Of a stretch of 64,000 bases of DNA, positions 41,781 to 53,240 are shown in pieces; the stretch's first letter is position 1; each line of letters begins with the position of its first letter. The notes under the pieces were generated by a model that worked only from the letters and a program-made list of their open reading frames with translations, did no database searches and was not told where the DNA came from. The DNA lies in contig OY804575.1 of the NCBI GenBank assembly GCA_963680875.1, positions 108,899,005-108,963,004 on the forward strand, given 5' to 3'. The translations under genes were made by a program, and so were the position numbers. Origin of the DNA: Bathymodiolus brooksi (Eukaryota > Mollusca > Bivalvia > Mytilida > Modiolidae).

Positions 41781-42799
41781 CTGGTGGAAAGAGGACAAAT
41801 CAACATATCCATGGTCATCTCATCTCTTACACGTAAAGGTTAACCAAGTTGTCATGTTGACCGTAATTTTTGAAGTGATGACTTCAATTTTACCACTAGG
41901 AAACATTGTTTCAGTAGCTTCAATCAAAGAATTCATGATAGGGACCACAAGCTCTGGAATATCGGATCAACTGAGAGATATATACTACATATGCAGGTGC
42001 TGCTTGAATGTTGCTACATATAAATAGGAAATTTAAATCATCTTGTAAAGTTCCGTTCTTAAACTGCCCTCACTGTCAATTTCGAGGTATATGTCAAGGT
42101 ATGAAGGAGGCCTAGCTGTATATGGTATCCTTTATCTCAAGTTCATTTTGATAGATGTGATCCACATAGTCACTAAACTTGGAATTATTCAATGAAAGGA
42201 CAACTATATAGTGGAATGCGAGTGAGCTTGATTCTTTTTGTTTTTCTTGAGAAACCCCTGCATGAAGTTTATTTCATATGAATAAAGGACAAATATGTTG
42301 TCAGTCAAAAACTCAACCAACCGTCTTGATGATGTCGGTATCGGAGAACTTTTTTTATGACTTCCAAAAACAATATTTTTGTAATTGTGTGGTCAATTCT
42401 TTTTTTCATGTAACAAAATTGAACTACATTTTTTCTTCTCCAGTGAAGTAAATATTGTAGGACTGGTGCATAGAAATTCCCTCACAAAAATTATTCGTAA
42501 GAATATGTTTCCGACGATACAGACCCCACCCTTTGATCGATTCAGGCAAGTATTAAACAGATCAATCTAAATTAAGCGTTTACACTGCCGAAAAGATCTA
42601 TCTTTGTTAAAAATAGAATTTAACTGATCGGATTAAGTGTACAAGTAAACAAGGTCTAGCTTATCCAACAAAAATCTAATTAAAATTTTATCCATAACAT
42701 TTAAAGTATGCTTGCATGGGTAACTAGTATGATAAGGTCACGTCAACGCATACATGAACATTTGTATACCGGTATTTGTATCTGTATCTGTATGAGTAC
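41781..42799. other. Intergenic DNA, nothing recognised
   Basis: No coding similarity or defined repeat. It follows the 78-bp array and precedes a hAT-like element. Confidence 0.35.
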
Positions 42800-43731
42800 C
42801 AGAGGCGGATTTAGAGGGGGCGTGCGCCCCCCCCCCCCCCCCCCCTAAAATTCGCAAAGCATATGTTATACAACGTTAATTAAGCAGTTCAACAAACAAC
42901 TTTTTCATGAATGGTTAACTCGTGACCTGTAAGTCAAAATGAATAGTAATGATATTAGGAGTAAATTTGGGATATCATTCTAAAAAGCTCTACCCATTGA
43001 TAAATGATCAATATACTGTCCGTCCGGATGAAGCTTTTCGTTTCGCCGTTGGTTCATCCATGAACACGTATGATTCGTTCTTGTTTATAGACAAACAAAG
43101 GCGAATATGTTAACATTAATGCTGCATGAAACGATTCTGATCATCTAATTTAGATTACGTTAGCTTATCAGAAATCAACAAGTTCATGTATTGACAATTT
43201 CCGCTTTTGTTTGTCTATAAACAAGAACGGTCGAATCATACGTTTTCAATGAATGAATCAAACGACGAAAAGAAAAGCTCCATCCGGATGGGGCAGTATT
43301 AACTAGAATCACCCGAAAGTACAGACCAATTAGTGAAATGAGGAATGCGTTAAAACTAAACCAATAGTTCTTTGAAGGGTTAAAATATCGTGCTCGATCA
43401 GTCATGAGTTGAACAATTCGAATCACGGTTGTTAAAGAAAAGTTTTACTTTAGGTTCTTATAATCTGACAAAAACATACTGTTAACAATTATCCGACAAA
43501 ATTAAGACTCAAAGTCAAGTTTTTTTGGTCTGATAAAAATGGTGTGGTTGGTTCAAAATTGTCGTTCAAATAAATGTCTGTAATTCCTCAAACCTCCAGA
43601 GCTTCCAGAGGGCTTTGCCCCCTGGACCCCCTACCAGGGCTCCGCCTTGCACCCGCTGGGGACCTTAAGCGGTCCCCAGATCTCTCGCCTACTCACGTCC
43701 CCCCTAACCACAAATCCTGGATCCGCCCCTG
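42800..43731. mobile_element. Non-autonomous hAT-like element with nested palindrome
   Basis: Ends CAGAGGCGGATTTAG and AAATCCTGGATCCGCCCCTG, with AGTAC on both sides (42795-42799, 43732-43736). A long poly-C run follows the left end. The right part holds GGGCTTTGCCCCCTGGACCC and CCGCTTGGGGACC-like text, as in the element at 8074. A foldback at 43010-43306 is inserted inside. Confidence 0.72.
43010..43306. mobile_element. Foldback element (297 bp) nested in a hAT-like element
   Basis: Left arm AATATACTGTCCGTCCGGAT...GTATGATTCGTTCTTGTTTA, TAGACAAACAAAGGCG. The right arm is its complement (CGCTTTTGTTTGTCTATAAA, AAGAACGGTCGAATCATACG, TCCATCCGGATGGGGCAGTA). Arms are about 100 bp. The target duplication is not certain. 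Confidence 0.75.
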
Positions 43732-43865
43732 AGTACGTTGTAGTATCCCTGCTGGGCTTTAATACAACGGGTAGAGGCTTACAGCTAAAAATTGCTGTTT
43801 TGAAGTCTTCAGTTGTTTTAGACTGCACTAGGTTGTTCCAATCTATAGCCGTTCTAACGGTATCA

Positions 43866-43909
43866 GGTCAAATCGGCACCTATCTACATTTGTAAGTCAA
43901 ATCGGCACC
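43866..43909. repeat. Terminal-type array: GGTCAAATCGGCACC words (left)
   Basis: Two units, GGTCAAATCGGCACC and AAGTCAAATCGGCACC, 13 bp apart. The inverse word GGTGCCGATTTGACT appears in the array at 52089-52194. Possibly the left end of an 8.3-kb composite. Confidence 0.55.
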
Positions 43910-43934
43910 AGTATTAAAAAATTTTTAGTAATAA

Positions 43935-43961
43935 CAAGGACGTATATTATATACGTCCTTG
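43935..43961. mobile_element. 27-bp palindromic insertion with 7-bp TSD (copy 4)
   Basis: Arms CAAGGACGTAT and ATACGTCCTTG around ATTAT. It is flanked exactly by GTAATAA at 43928-43934 and 43962-43968. It is nearly identical to the copy at 9058-9084, in unrelated surroundings. Confidence 0.7.
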
Positions 43962-44342
43962 GTAATAATAAAATATTTATATAAAAATTAAAAAAAAAGT
44001 GGATTTATTAGCTAGTACCAAATATAATCTATACAGTCAATCAACGATTTTTTTTTAAAGTTATTACGATTAAATTTGATTGCGTTTAATTAATTTTAAT
44101 TATTTCCTTTCATTAAATAAATACTTATAATATGAATTCAATACATCTAACATGCCGCGTGATTAACATTAGATGTGTTTCTTTTAAATATACTCTGGAA
44201 ATCTTTGATGTTTATTTTGGTAGTAATATGGTACATGTATTCATCTCAGCTCTGAATGAAACGTCTAAAAATATATGATTATGCAAACAAATCAAACCTC
44301 GTTAAAGAAATAAATAATTAAATTAAACAAATCAATTAACAT

Positions 44343-44663
44343 CAGTGGTCCGTGTTCATGTCGCCAGTCCGGACGAACAACGTAGTGGAGGGATGGCACA
44401 ACAGATTTGACAGCTACGTCGTTACTCTGGGACCTGTGCCGGACTTTCTACCACCTGGTGACAGAACTGTATGCAGAATCAACAGACTTCCCCGTACAAA
44501 TAAACTGGTATCAGAGGGGAGATTAAAGCGTTACCAACGCAAACGGAGTAGACAGATCCAAGGACAAGTATTCGGGCTATGGAAGCAGTATGTTCGTCGT
44601 GAAATTACCGCTAGTCAGCTTCTCCGGGAGTGCGCCTTTGTGTATGGACCACCAGCACAATAA
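44343..44663 (+). pseudogene. Mutator-like transposase C-terminal fragment
   Basis: VRTNNVVEGWHNRFDSYV then PRTNKLVSEGRLKRYQRKRS and ECAFVYGPPAQ, stop at 44661. R-T-N-N-x-x-E-G-W-H-N-R-F is the conserved C-terminal block of MULE transposases. It is 5'-truncated, lies 430 bp right of the GGTCAAATCGGCACC array, and is followed by a LINE fragment. Confidence 0.75.
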
Positions 44664-44897
44664 ATAAATTGACTATATTGTTCTATCTGTCATTGTTATT
44701 TATGATATTGCAAAATAAATAAAATTAATAAATGCAATTTATTAACTCTGAATATTGTTTCTTCTTTATTATTATTATTATATACATTGTGAAGCAGAAT
44801 ATGAACATTTAACAGATAACATGTTTCATTCAAATACATATACATTTAAATATTAATCACTAAAATATCAATAAAATTATAATTTTCCAATGTACAA

Positions 44898-46015
44898 ATG
44901 GAAAAATATATGGTTTTTAACAATGCAGGCAGACTATCAAATGGGCAATTTAAACTCAACAATACTGTACTTGAATGTGTCCATAGGTACAAATATTTGG
45001 GTCTAACTTTTTGTTCATCAGGTTCATTTATGTATGCACAAGAGGAACTTTATAATAAAGCTTCGAAAGCATATTTCAAACTGTCAAAAGACCTCCTTTC
45101 ATTAAATCCTGGGCTTCATACAAGTATGCATGTAATTGATCACACAATTAAGCCAATACTGCTCTATGGCTGTGAAATTTGGGGAACATTCAACACTTTC
45201 TCTGCAAAATTCAGACATGGGATGCAGAATTTATTTTTTGACCAAATTTATTGTAAGCAAAATGCTGAACTTTTGCACCAGAAATTCTGCAAGTACATAC
45301 TAGGTGTACACAAGAAATCAACAAATTTTGCTGTTCTATCAGAACTTGGTAGATTTCCTCTTCATTTTAATGTCATTTAAGCAATGATTAGATATTATGA
45401 TAGACTGAAAAAAATTGAAGAAGTGTTTCCTCTTTTGCATGCAGATATAAAGAATCTATATCAATTAATGATTCAAATCATGCTTCTTGGATTTCTTCAA
45501 TAAAATTTATTAGCGATAAAATAGCTCAATCTTTGGATCTGAAAAACAATAAGATAAGTAATGCAATTTTAAATAAGTTTTTCATTAATGAATGGAACAG
45601 AAATAAAGAAAAATTCTCAGATGGCAAATTGGACACTTATATAACTGTAAAAAACAACTTTGGTTTTGAAAAATATCTTGACAAAATTAAGAATTTTGAA
45701 CAGAGGAGAACTTTGACTAGATTTAGAATCTCTGCTCATAAGTTAGCCATAGAAACTGGCAGATACAAGGGAATTCCCCGACACGACAGAATTTGCACAC
45801 GATGCACGGATAATACTGTAGAGGATGAGAGACACTTCCTATTTTCTTGTAACTATCACACTCGGGAAAGAGAAGCCTTAATGTCCATTATCAATGACAA
45901 TTGTAAAAACTTGTCATTACTTAATATACATGTAGATGCAAAACTTGTATGGCTTTTAAACAATGAACATATTGATATTCTTTGTGCTCTCTGTACTTTT
46001 TTAAAACATATTTAA
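44898..46015 (+). pseudogene. LINE reverse transcriptase C-terminal fragment, frameshifted
   Basis: Frame 1 (to 45380) reads HRYKYLGLTFCSSG, YNKASKAYFKLSKDLLSLNP, IKPILLYGCEIWG, the post-catalytic part of a non-LTR RT. After stops, frame 2 (45533-46015) reads INEWNRNKEKF, RRTLTRFRISAHKLAIETGR and a Cys/His block C-T-R-C...EDERHFLFSC. The catalytic FADD region is absent. It is a different lineage from the LINE at 57601 (C-x2-C instead of C-x-C at the C-terminal finger). Confidence 0.8.
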
Positions 46016-47062
46016 TCTTCTCTCCTGTAGTTTAACATCAAGTTGGGAGATGTTTCTCTCTTCTACAGCTGTTGCGGGGTCCACTGAGCACTTGATGCAT
46101 TTAACAATATAATGATGAAAATTGGTCCTAATGCACCTGCCCTTGATGGTCTCTGTATCTGGATGATGCAAATTTCCTCCATGGGATTCGTGTTACTCGA
46201 TCCTTAGCGTTCTGTGTGGTATTTTGTAGGCCATTGTTTGTCCTTTTCGTTTGATCATTGTATTGTCTGTCCTTCCATGTACGGCTTCTGATGATTACCC
46301 TTTGGTATCTTCCAACTGTTCTATATACGTCGAAAAATGAATAAATTCTATCGTTCAGACCCTTTTTTTTCCTCAATCATTTTTCAGTAGAAACATTATA
46401 AGACTTGACAATATTTAACATCTTTTGGAATTATTCAACAAATCAACAACGAAAATGGCCAGTTCACAAGACTGCTCATGCTTTAGCTATGTCCCTTGAT
46501 TGACTTTTAAAACTTAATAATTACACTATGTGTTCATTTCAATTAGAAAGGCCCATATGAATGGTCAAAAGGTTGACACGTGAGTCTGGAATAGAAACTT
46601 CATCAGTCAATGAAAAGCATAATCATTCAACCACACCCACTTTCGGAAACTGTTTTCGAACGTTATCGAAAAGCTAATGATACACACAGCAACAACAGAT
46701 GAAAATGGGGGAGTATTAATTTTCCCATTGTGAACTTTCCATTTATATGTTGCAACATTCCAGGAGCGCTTGCATATGGAGTATATATATCCAAGTTTAT
46801 ACGACATTCCACAGCTTGTGGCTACTATCAGGATTTCCTTGATAGCGGGTTGCTGCTAACAAGGGTTCCTATTGGTTAAGTTGAAGTCATCACTTCAAAG
46901 TTTTAGTCGCCACCATGACTTGGTTGACGTTATGGAATATCTGTGTCCACAAATGATCACGGATATGTTCCATTTGTCGTACACACTTCCCGTCCTTTTC
47001 TCATTCATGACTTGTCAATGGGCTTGTAACTATATTAACACAACGGGTGTCACTAGTTGGAA
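46016..47062. other. Intergenic DNA with a weak repeated phrase
   Basis: GCCCTTGATGG.CTCTGTAT and GATGCAAATTTCCTCCATG near 46137-46180 recur at about 48195-48320 in the same orientation, so an unrecognised repeat is present. No gene seen. Confidence 0.4.
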
Positions 47063-47480
47063 GGTCAAATCGGCCCCAAACCAAATCGTCCCCAAGTCAA
47101 ATCGGCCCAAAGTCAAATCGGCTACAAAGTCAAATGGCAATCGTAACTACTCGGCCATTCTCGCTACCCTGCAAATAACCTCGTATGCATTAGGCGTATA
47201 AATCGCACTACTTTTTACATGAAAGTTTGATAAAGTTATATTTTAAGCAATTTTCTATATTTCAATTAAAGTTTTAATTAGTTTTGCATGATTAGATTTT
47301 ACTTAATATGTCTTCCATATTGGATTTTCGTGGACTATATTTTTGTGCGGCTTAACTTAACTTAACTTCCGGCAAACAATTTAAGAAGAATTTCTACTAT
47401 GTACGTACGAGGTTATTTGCAGGGTAGCGAGAATGGCCGAGTAGTTACGATTGAGTCAAATGGGCCCCAAGTCAAAATTA
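47063..47480. repeat. Array of AAGTCAAATCGGCCCC words, split by a MITE
   Basis: Units GGTCAAATCGGCCCC, CCAAATCGTCCCC, AAGTCAAATCGGCCC, AAGTCAAATCGGC and AAGTCAAATGG; then, beyond the insertion at 47138-47453, GCCCCAAGTCAAA. Same word family as 43866-43909. Confidence 0.65.
47138..47453. mobile_element. 316-bp Mutator-type MITE with 10-bp TSD
   Basis: TIRs of about 47 bp: CAATCGTAACTACTCGGCCA, TTCTCGCTACCCTGCAAATA, ACCTCGTA and their exact complement at the right. AGTCAAATGG is duplicated at 47128-47137 and 47454-47463. Long TIRs with a 10-bp duplication suit Mutator-type elements. No coding. Confidence 0.85.
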
Positions 47481-47587
47481 TTGAAGAATTAAAACTGTCT
47501 AGTAAGTACAGTTATGTTTTGTACCAGTAAATGTTTTACCATTGATACGAAAATAAACTAAATATAAACGTCTGACTATATCTAGCC

Positions 47588-48139
47588 GGTAGCATCCCAA
47601 ATTGCCGAGTCCAATTAGCCGATTCCCAAATTGCCGACATGTGAAAAATAATTAAATAAATACACATTTTTTTGTTTTGTAAATACGCCCCAAATTTTTT
47701 TGGAGTTAATTATTTGCCGATCATTTATCAAAATCTACCATATAGTACTAGTTCATTTTTAGATTACCGAAATCATCAATCAGTTCTAAATAATTTGCTA
47801 TTTAACGACAATTTTCGGCATTGTTTTTCTTTCTTACTTAGTAAAACTCTAAAAAAAACACCATTTACTTATTTGTAGTTTTTTTCCATTGTTCTTCAAT
47901 TGTTTGAGTAATGAGTATCGGCATCTCCTATTCAACAATCAGTATGCATTTGATTGTAGTTTTTCTAATTAAAATTGCGCGAAAAATTACTGCTTTCAAT
48001 AAAATATGTACACATCATCAATATTTTTTTTAAATAAAAAATAATATGATGAAATTTTGTCATTTTTAAAAAAAGTCGGCAATATGGTATTCGGCAAAAT
48101 GGAATCGGCATATGGTATTCGGCAATCTGGTACTAATTC
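47588..48139. mobile_element. Element with CCAAATTGCCGA word arrays at both ends, 8-bp TSD
   Basis: Left: TAGCATCCCAAATTGCCGAG, TCCAATTAGCCGATTCCCAA, ATTGCCGAC. Right, inverted: GTCGGCAATATGGTATTCGG, CAAAATGGAATCGGCATATG, GTATTCGGCAATCTGGTACT. Each end has three to four copies of CCAnATTGCCGA-like words. ATCTAGCC is duplicated at 47580-47587 and 48140-48147. The centre is AT-rich and non-coding. Confidence 0.75.
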
Positions 48140-48147
48140 ATCTAGCC

Positions 48148-49401
48148 ATGCTTAAAATAATCAATAATCTTGCTGATAAAATTTCAGTGTCTGCATATAT
48201 ATGATGCAAATTTCCTCCATGTACATTGGCCATGAGGAGGACTTTAATTTCATTTTGTTTAATCATTTCCAGTCTAAATGTCCTTTAGGCACCGGCCCTT
48301 GATGACTTCTGTATATGAATGGCATTGCTCTCATGCATGTACATTGGTCATTAGTACTGCAAATTATTTCTGTAGGCCTTCTAGTTTTCGAATTTAATGT
48401 ACCGAGATAACATACGGCTAAAAATGAGTTCAAATCATAGATAAATGTTTGTATTTTCATATTCGTTTGTTCGTACCATGTTTCTGTGGTCACATTTATA
48501 GTTATCTAGATGTTATTATAGGTACCCCTTGATACAAACATTTAGTAGCTATTTTCAAATACGATCTATTCCTTTTTATCAACATTCGTGAGCATGTGTC
48601 GTATTATTTTTCGAAAGACGAAACATAAAGTATTAACACCAGATAGTACAAATCTGTTGATAATGATTCTTTTTAAAGATTTAGAATAATAAATTTTGTT
48701 ATTTTTCTATGCATTTTTTTACATAATTTTCATTGATAATCTGAACAATTATTATGAAATTGCGCTTTGTTATAATAAAATGACAATTATATGTTGTAAC
48801 GCTGCTCCGTATCAAATTTCACAATTTTATACAGTGTTATTTAGAAATAAATCGAGAAAAAAAACTCTACCTACAAAGTCGGCTTTTAATGCGGAAATTA
48901 TACCAATCCGATAATTGATAGGAGTGTTACTGTGTTCGGTCACTAAATAGGACAATTAACTCGATAAATGAGTTTTTGAAACGTCGTGCCATAAGCAAAT
49001 ATTGACGATTAGTTATATTTACTTGTTATTTTATGATAAATGAAATTCATCTGAGGTCAACGAGTGCTTCACTTTAGTAACTTTTGTTGTAAATAATTTG
49101 TTTTTCTTGTTATTATTTTCGACAGTTTGTAATACACAAACCGAACCGTTGGGATACGATATTTTCCGGTTTTTACTGGTATTTTGTAAATAACTGATTT
49201 GTTTCTATTTTTCGGTTTTCTTTGTTTTTAATTTGTTAGAGAAATAGAGAGTTGGTATTAAGTTGATTTTGTTTCAAAATGTGATCAGTTCTGAGCTACG
49301 GAGTTTTACATAAATTTTGTGTACATATTGAATTTGTTAATTTGTGTTCTTCATATATTATATTGGTTATTAATTTTGACAACCAAGTTTATTAAGATAT
49401 T
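48148..49401. other. AT-rich DNA upstream of a selfish-gene relic
   Basis: No gene seen. It may include the 5' flank of the relic gene at 49402, but no promoter or element end could be set. Confidence 0.35.
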
Positions 49402-50764
49402 ATGGCTAGTTTTGAGAGTCCAGTAAAACTCGACCCCTCTAATCCCAAAAAGAAAAGAGAAAACATTTCATTGGACAAATGCATCGTTTGTCAACGCGTT
49501 TCACTTGAGCAGACAGTAAATATGAGTGATTTTGGGAAGAGCAGTTTTGTAGATACACGCAAAGATTCCATTTTTGAGAAAGTGATTCAAGAATTGACTT
49601 GCCTCGAAAACGTATATTCTATAGTGAGTTAGGTGATATGCCATATCCAGGCGACAGTCTGTATATTGCTGGACCTTTCACAGACCCAAATGTTGCAAAA
49701 AAGATTTCTTCAGTTGGTGTATCTAGCTGTGCTGATCTTTATTGTTCTCACGAGGAGGCAGATACGAGAATGTTACTCCATGCCATGCACGCTGACAAAG
49801 AGTTTGGAAGAAAGAACACGAAGGGTCGTATAATAGTAAAATCCCCTGATACAGATGTTTTCGTACTTTGTGTACATTTCTTTCCATCCATGTCAAATAC
49901 CAAAGAATTATGGTTTCAAACTGGAACTATTACCAGGACCAAAGACTGTCGACGCTACCTACCTGTCCATGATATATGTAGCATGCTTGGGTCAGTTTTA
50001 GCATGTTTGGGTCAGTTTTATGCAGAGTATTGCCTGCTGCTCATGCACTGACAGGGTGTGACACTACATCTTCAATCTTTGACGTTGGGAAGAAAACCAT
50101 GTACAAGGTATTGAAAGACAGCCAGAAAGAGTTCGTTGACTTGAGTCAAACTGCATGTGATGACATCGAAACATATGTTGCCGTCGACCGAAAGTTTGTA
50201 GCAAGACTCTATGACCCAAAAGCCAGATTTGCATGTGATCACGGTGATTTGAATAAGTTGAGGTCACGAATAGCACAGCAAAAGGATGCTAGTCTAGTGA
50301 AACTACCACCCTGTGAAGCAACTTTTCGACAACATGTGCTTAGGGTTTCACTTCAAGTCTATATTTGGACATCGTCGTCAATTGCTCAGCCTCCTGTTAA
50401 GTCACCGTTGCAATTTGGTTGGGTAAATAAAAATGGACTTGTGCTTGTTTATTTTGATGAACAAACGTCATCAGATTTCTATGTACTTGTAAGGGGAAAA
50501 CTTTGTGTTCAAAAGGTTGTGTTTGTTTTGAACAAAACCTCTCTTGTACGGAATTCTGTCCCTGTCAAGGAAATTTCTCTTGCAACAACTCCAATACGCA
50601 CACTTTTACAGACGACAGTGATGAAGAAGTTGATACATACAATTTTTGTTATTAAATATGACTCTAGCTGTTTCCCAATTGTCACTGTATGGTTTTTGTT
50701 TGTGTGGGTGTTTTTGACTGAATGTTCAACTTATGATTTGGAAAGTGGATTTGTAGAAACTTAA
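49402..50764 (+). pseudogene. Selfish-element gene with PIN/FEN-like motif, internally deleted
   Basis: The N-terminal piece (49402-49632) has KCIVCQRVSLEQTV. At about 49590 the frame jumps to a C-terminal piece: PYPGDSLYIAGPF, SCADLYCSHEEADTRMLLHA, RIIVKSPDTDVFVLCVHF, then, after a frameshift, PAAHALTGCDTTSSIFDVGK and FACDHGDLNKLRS. EEADTR and SPDTDV are spaced like the acidic residues of PIN/FEN1-type nucleases (EAD, DTD). This family is widespread in cnidarian and mollusc genomes as TE-linked genes; its superfamily name is not known to me. A 20-bp tandem duplication at 49981-50020 causes the later frameshift. The middle of the protein is missing. Confidence 0.6.
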
Positions 50765-51849
50765 AGATCATGTGTGGGTGTCTCCATTTGTGAGATTTAT
50801 AACCTGTTCGGTTTAATTTTTAATTTTAATTAAGTTTTTGTTTGTTGTGGATGGTTTTGCCTGATTGTTTAACTTATGGTGTTCCGTGTGATTGGATTGT
50901 AGCGTCAGTTTTCTGTACATAGTTTGCCATTGTATGTGCTTCAATTCCATAATTCTATAATAAGTCTGCGTCTAGAAATGAATCTCGAATTGAATATTGG
51001 TCCATTAAAGGCAAATACGGGATATCAAATAGATATTTCATATACATGTATATAGTTTCTAGAATTATAGTCATCCTCGGTTTCGCCTCGATTAATCATT
51101 TTTTGCTTAAATGTTTCTATGACTTACTCAACCCATCTTCAGCTCCGTTAGAGCATCAAACAAATGTTTCCAAGAAGGATGACTGCTAATTGTAAATGTT
51201 TGATTGCACACAAAATTCTCGTTATTTATGGTCAACAGGAAGTCGGAAATTAAGGCACTATAACTTAATAACTTACGCATGATAGCTATGAAAATAACTT
51301 TGACTTATCAGCTACCAAATTATTGTTGAGAAAATAAAAATACAAAAACCTGTTTGGATGTAGGTACCGTTTAAATTTATGTTGTTAAATTTTAGGAAAA
51401 TTAGATAGTTCAAGATTGACGCCATCTTAACATGGGTTGTATAAAAATAACGATAAAAATAGACCACAATCGTATCATTTGTAACATTATCGTAAAAATA
51501 TATCCATTTTGTTTTCGTTTAGTAAAGGATTTTTGAAAAAAAAAGGCAATTTATTTTTATTGTTATTTTTTTTTTATTTTGAGATTTGACCTTTAACCCT
51601 GATTTTAGAAAAATGTGACCATTTCTCATTCGTACGAACAAAATTTTCCGATGCTCCCCATTATCCTCTTTTCAACGATATATAATTTAGCTGTATGTTC
51701 TCTCGGTACATTAAATCCATCTGAACAGTTTTCCATTTGCAGCACTACATGGGGAGGACGCTGGATTTGCCTTCTGTCATTGAATTAGCCCCGTGTAAAT
51801 ATAAAAGGGTTTATTTCTATTTCGGTGTTCAGAAGAAGTTAATAACTTA

Positions 51850-52083
51850 TTAAATATCTACAAATGATATATATTTATTTTTTTTATTATTATTTTTTTG
51901 TTGTAATTGTCCAGATATGTTTAGTACTTATGTACCAATCTAATTTCTGCAAATTGCTTGTTTGTATACTGTTTATTACATTTATGTATTAGAATGGTTT
52001 TTTGTAATATAAATCACTGTAATGACTCTGCCTCTTGCTGGGACCTTGATTGGACAATAAAATCTTATCTTATCTTATCTTAT
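51850..52083 (+). mobile_element. LINE 3' end with (TCTTA)n tail
   Basis: GGGACCTTGATTGGACAATA then AAATC(TTATC)3TTATA. The GGACAATAAAAT ending followed by a pentanucleotide repeat is the 3' layout of CR1-like LINEs, compare GGACAATAAAATATGTTT at 62636. The 5' limit is a guess. Confidence 0.55.
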
Positions 52084-52088
52084 ACATA

Positions 52089-52194
52089 GGTGCCGAATTG
52101 ACTATCGGAAGGTGCCGGATTGACCAAGTGCCATTTAACTTGGGATCGAAATGACTAACCTAGGTGCCGATTTGACTAGGTGCCGAAGTGACTT
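52089..52194. repeat. Terminal-type array: GGTGCCGATTTGACT words (right)
   Basis: Units GGTGCCGAATTGAC, GGTGCCGGATTGACC, TGGGATCGAAATGAC, GGTGCCGATTTGAC and AGGTGCCGAAGTGACTT. The orientation is inverted relative to 43866-43909 and 47063-47137. It immediately follows a LINE 3' end. Confidence 0.6.
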
Positions 52195-53240
52195 AAATTC
52201 GTTCTAGCAAAGAAAGAGTTTTTATACTGTTCTGACTTGGCTTCTGGTACTTTTACACTTTTGCTATTGATTCGTGATTGTCTAGTTACAATATTTGTAG
52301 AGATGCAGTTGTCGAACTTCTTTGGTCTAATCTGTCTTTTTCCTTCGTTCCTTATTATGAAGTCAGAGGAAGGCATTGCTGGTATCTGCCCCTCTGCCAC
52401 CTTGTAGAAAAATATGAGACGTTGTTGTTTCCGACTTTCTTCCAGTGTGGTAAGGTTTAGTTCTTTTAGCATTTTGGCTATACATCCTTCTTCTCTTGAT
52501 CTAGTCTTTATTAATAAATCTAGCTCCTCCTCTTTGATTTTTTTCTAATTTCTCAGTGTCGTTTTTCTGGCAAGGGTTCCATATTCTAAAACAGATCTAA
52601 CTAATGAGATGTAGGCGTTTTTCCTGCATTCCTTCGGACAATGTTGTAAATTTCGTCTGAGGAAGCCGATGGTTGAGTTGGCCTTCTTTGTGATGTTCGA
52701 TATGTGTGTACTCCATTTGAGGCCTTCTGATATTTTGAGTTAAAGATATGGATTTGAGTCTACTTGTTCTAATATGTGCCCTCCAAGTTGATAAAATTTG
52801 TGTTTTTTTTTCTTTATTGACATGATATAACATTTTGTGGCATTGAATTTCATGCCCCAGTTTTCGGCCCATTTTTCCAGATTTTCACGGTCTTTTTGTA
52901 GTTTGTTGTGGTCGTTTTGGCTGTTGATTTCACGGTACAACAAGCAGTCATTTGCAAAGAGTCTTACTGATGATTTGACTGCATCTGATAGGTTGTTTAT
53001 GTGGCAGAGAAATTGTATGGGACCGAGTACTGTTCCTTGTGGTACTCCTGAGTCTACTGTGACTTGTTGGGATGATTCTCCTTCTAATGTTACCCTCGTT
53101 TTCCTTTTTGTCAGAAAGTTCGTAAGCCATCTGTGTACTGGTTCTCTGATTCCATATTGGTCTAATTTATGTAGCATTTTTTTGTGGGGTACAGTGTCGA
53201 AGGCTTTCGAGAAGTCTAATATTGCCATGTCAATTTGTCA
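52176..53240 (-). pseudogene. Jockey/CR1-type LINE reverse transcriptase, degenerate
   Basis: From 53228 leftward on the minus strand: MAILDFSKAFDTVPHKKMLH, GVPQGTVLGPIQFL, then LFANDCLLYR where FADD is expected (second catalytic Asp region changed to N), and AENWGMKFNATKC. Frameshifts follow, then a C-terminal piece (52176-52472) LEESRKQQRLIFFYKVAEG, RQIRPKKFDN...SFFARTNLS. It is 5'-truncated at about 53240. Inactive. Confidence 0.82.

Noticed and set aside
41591..41836. Repetitive 81-codon frame as a protein gene
   Set aside because: It is a reading of the 78-bp minisatellite; no start context, splice sites or homology.
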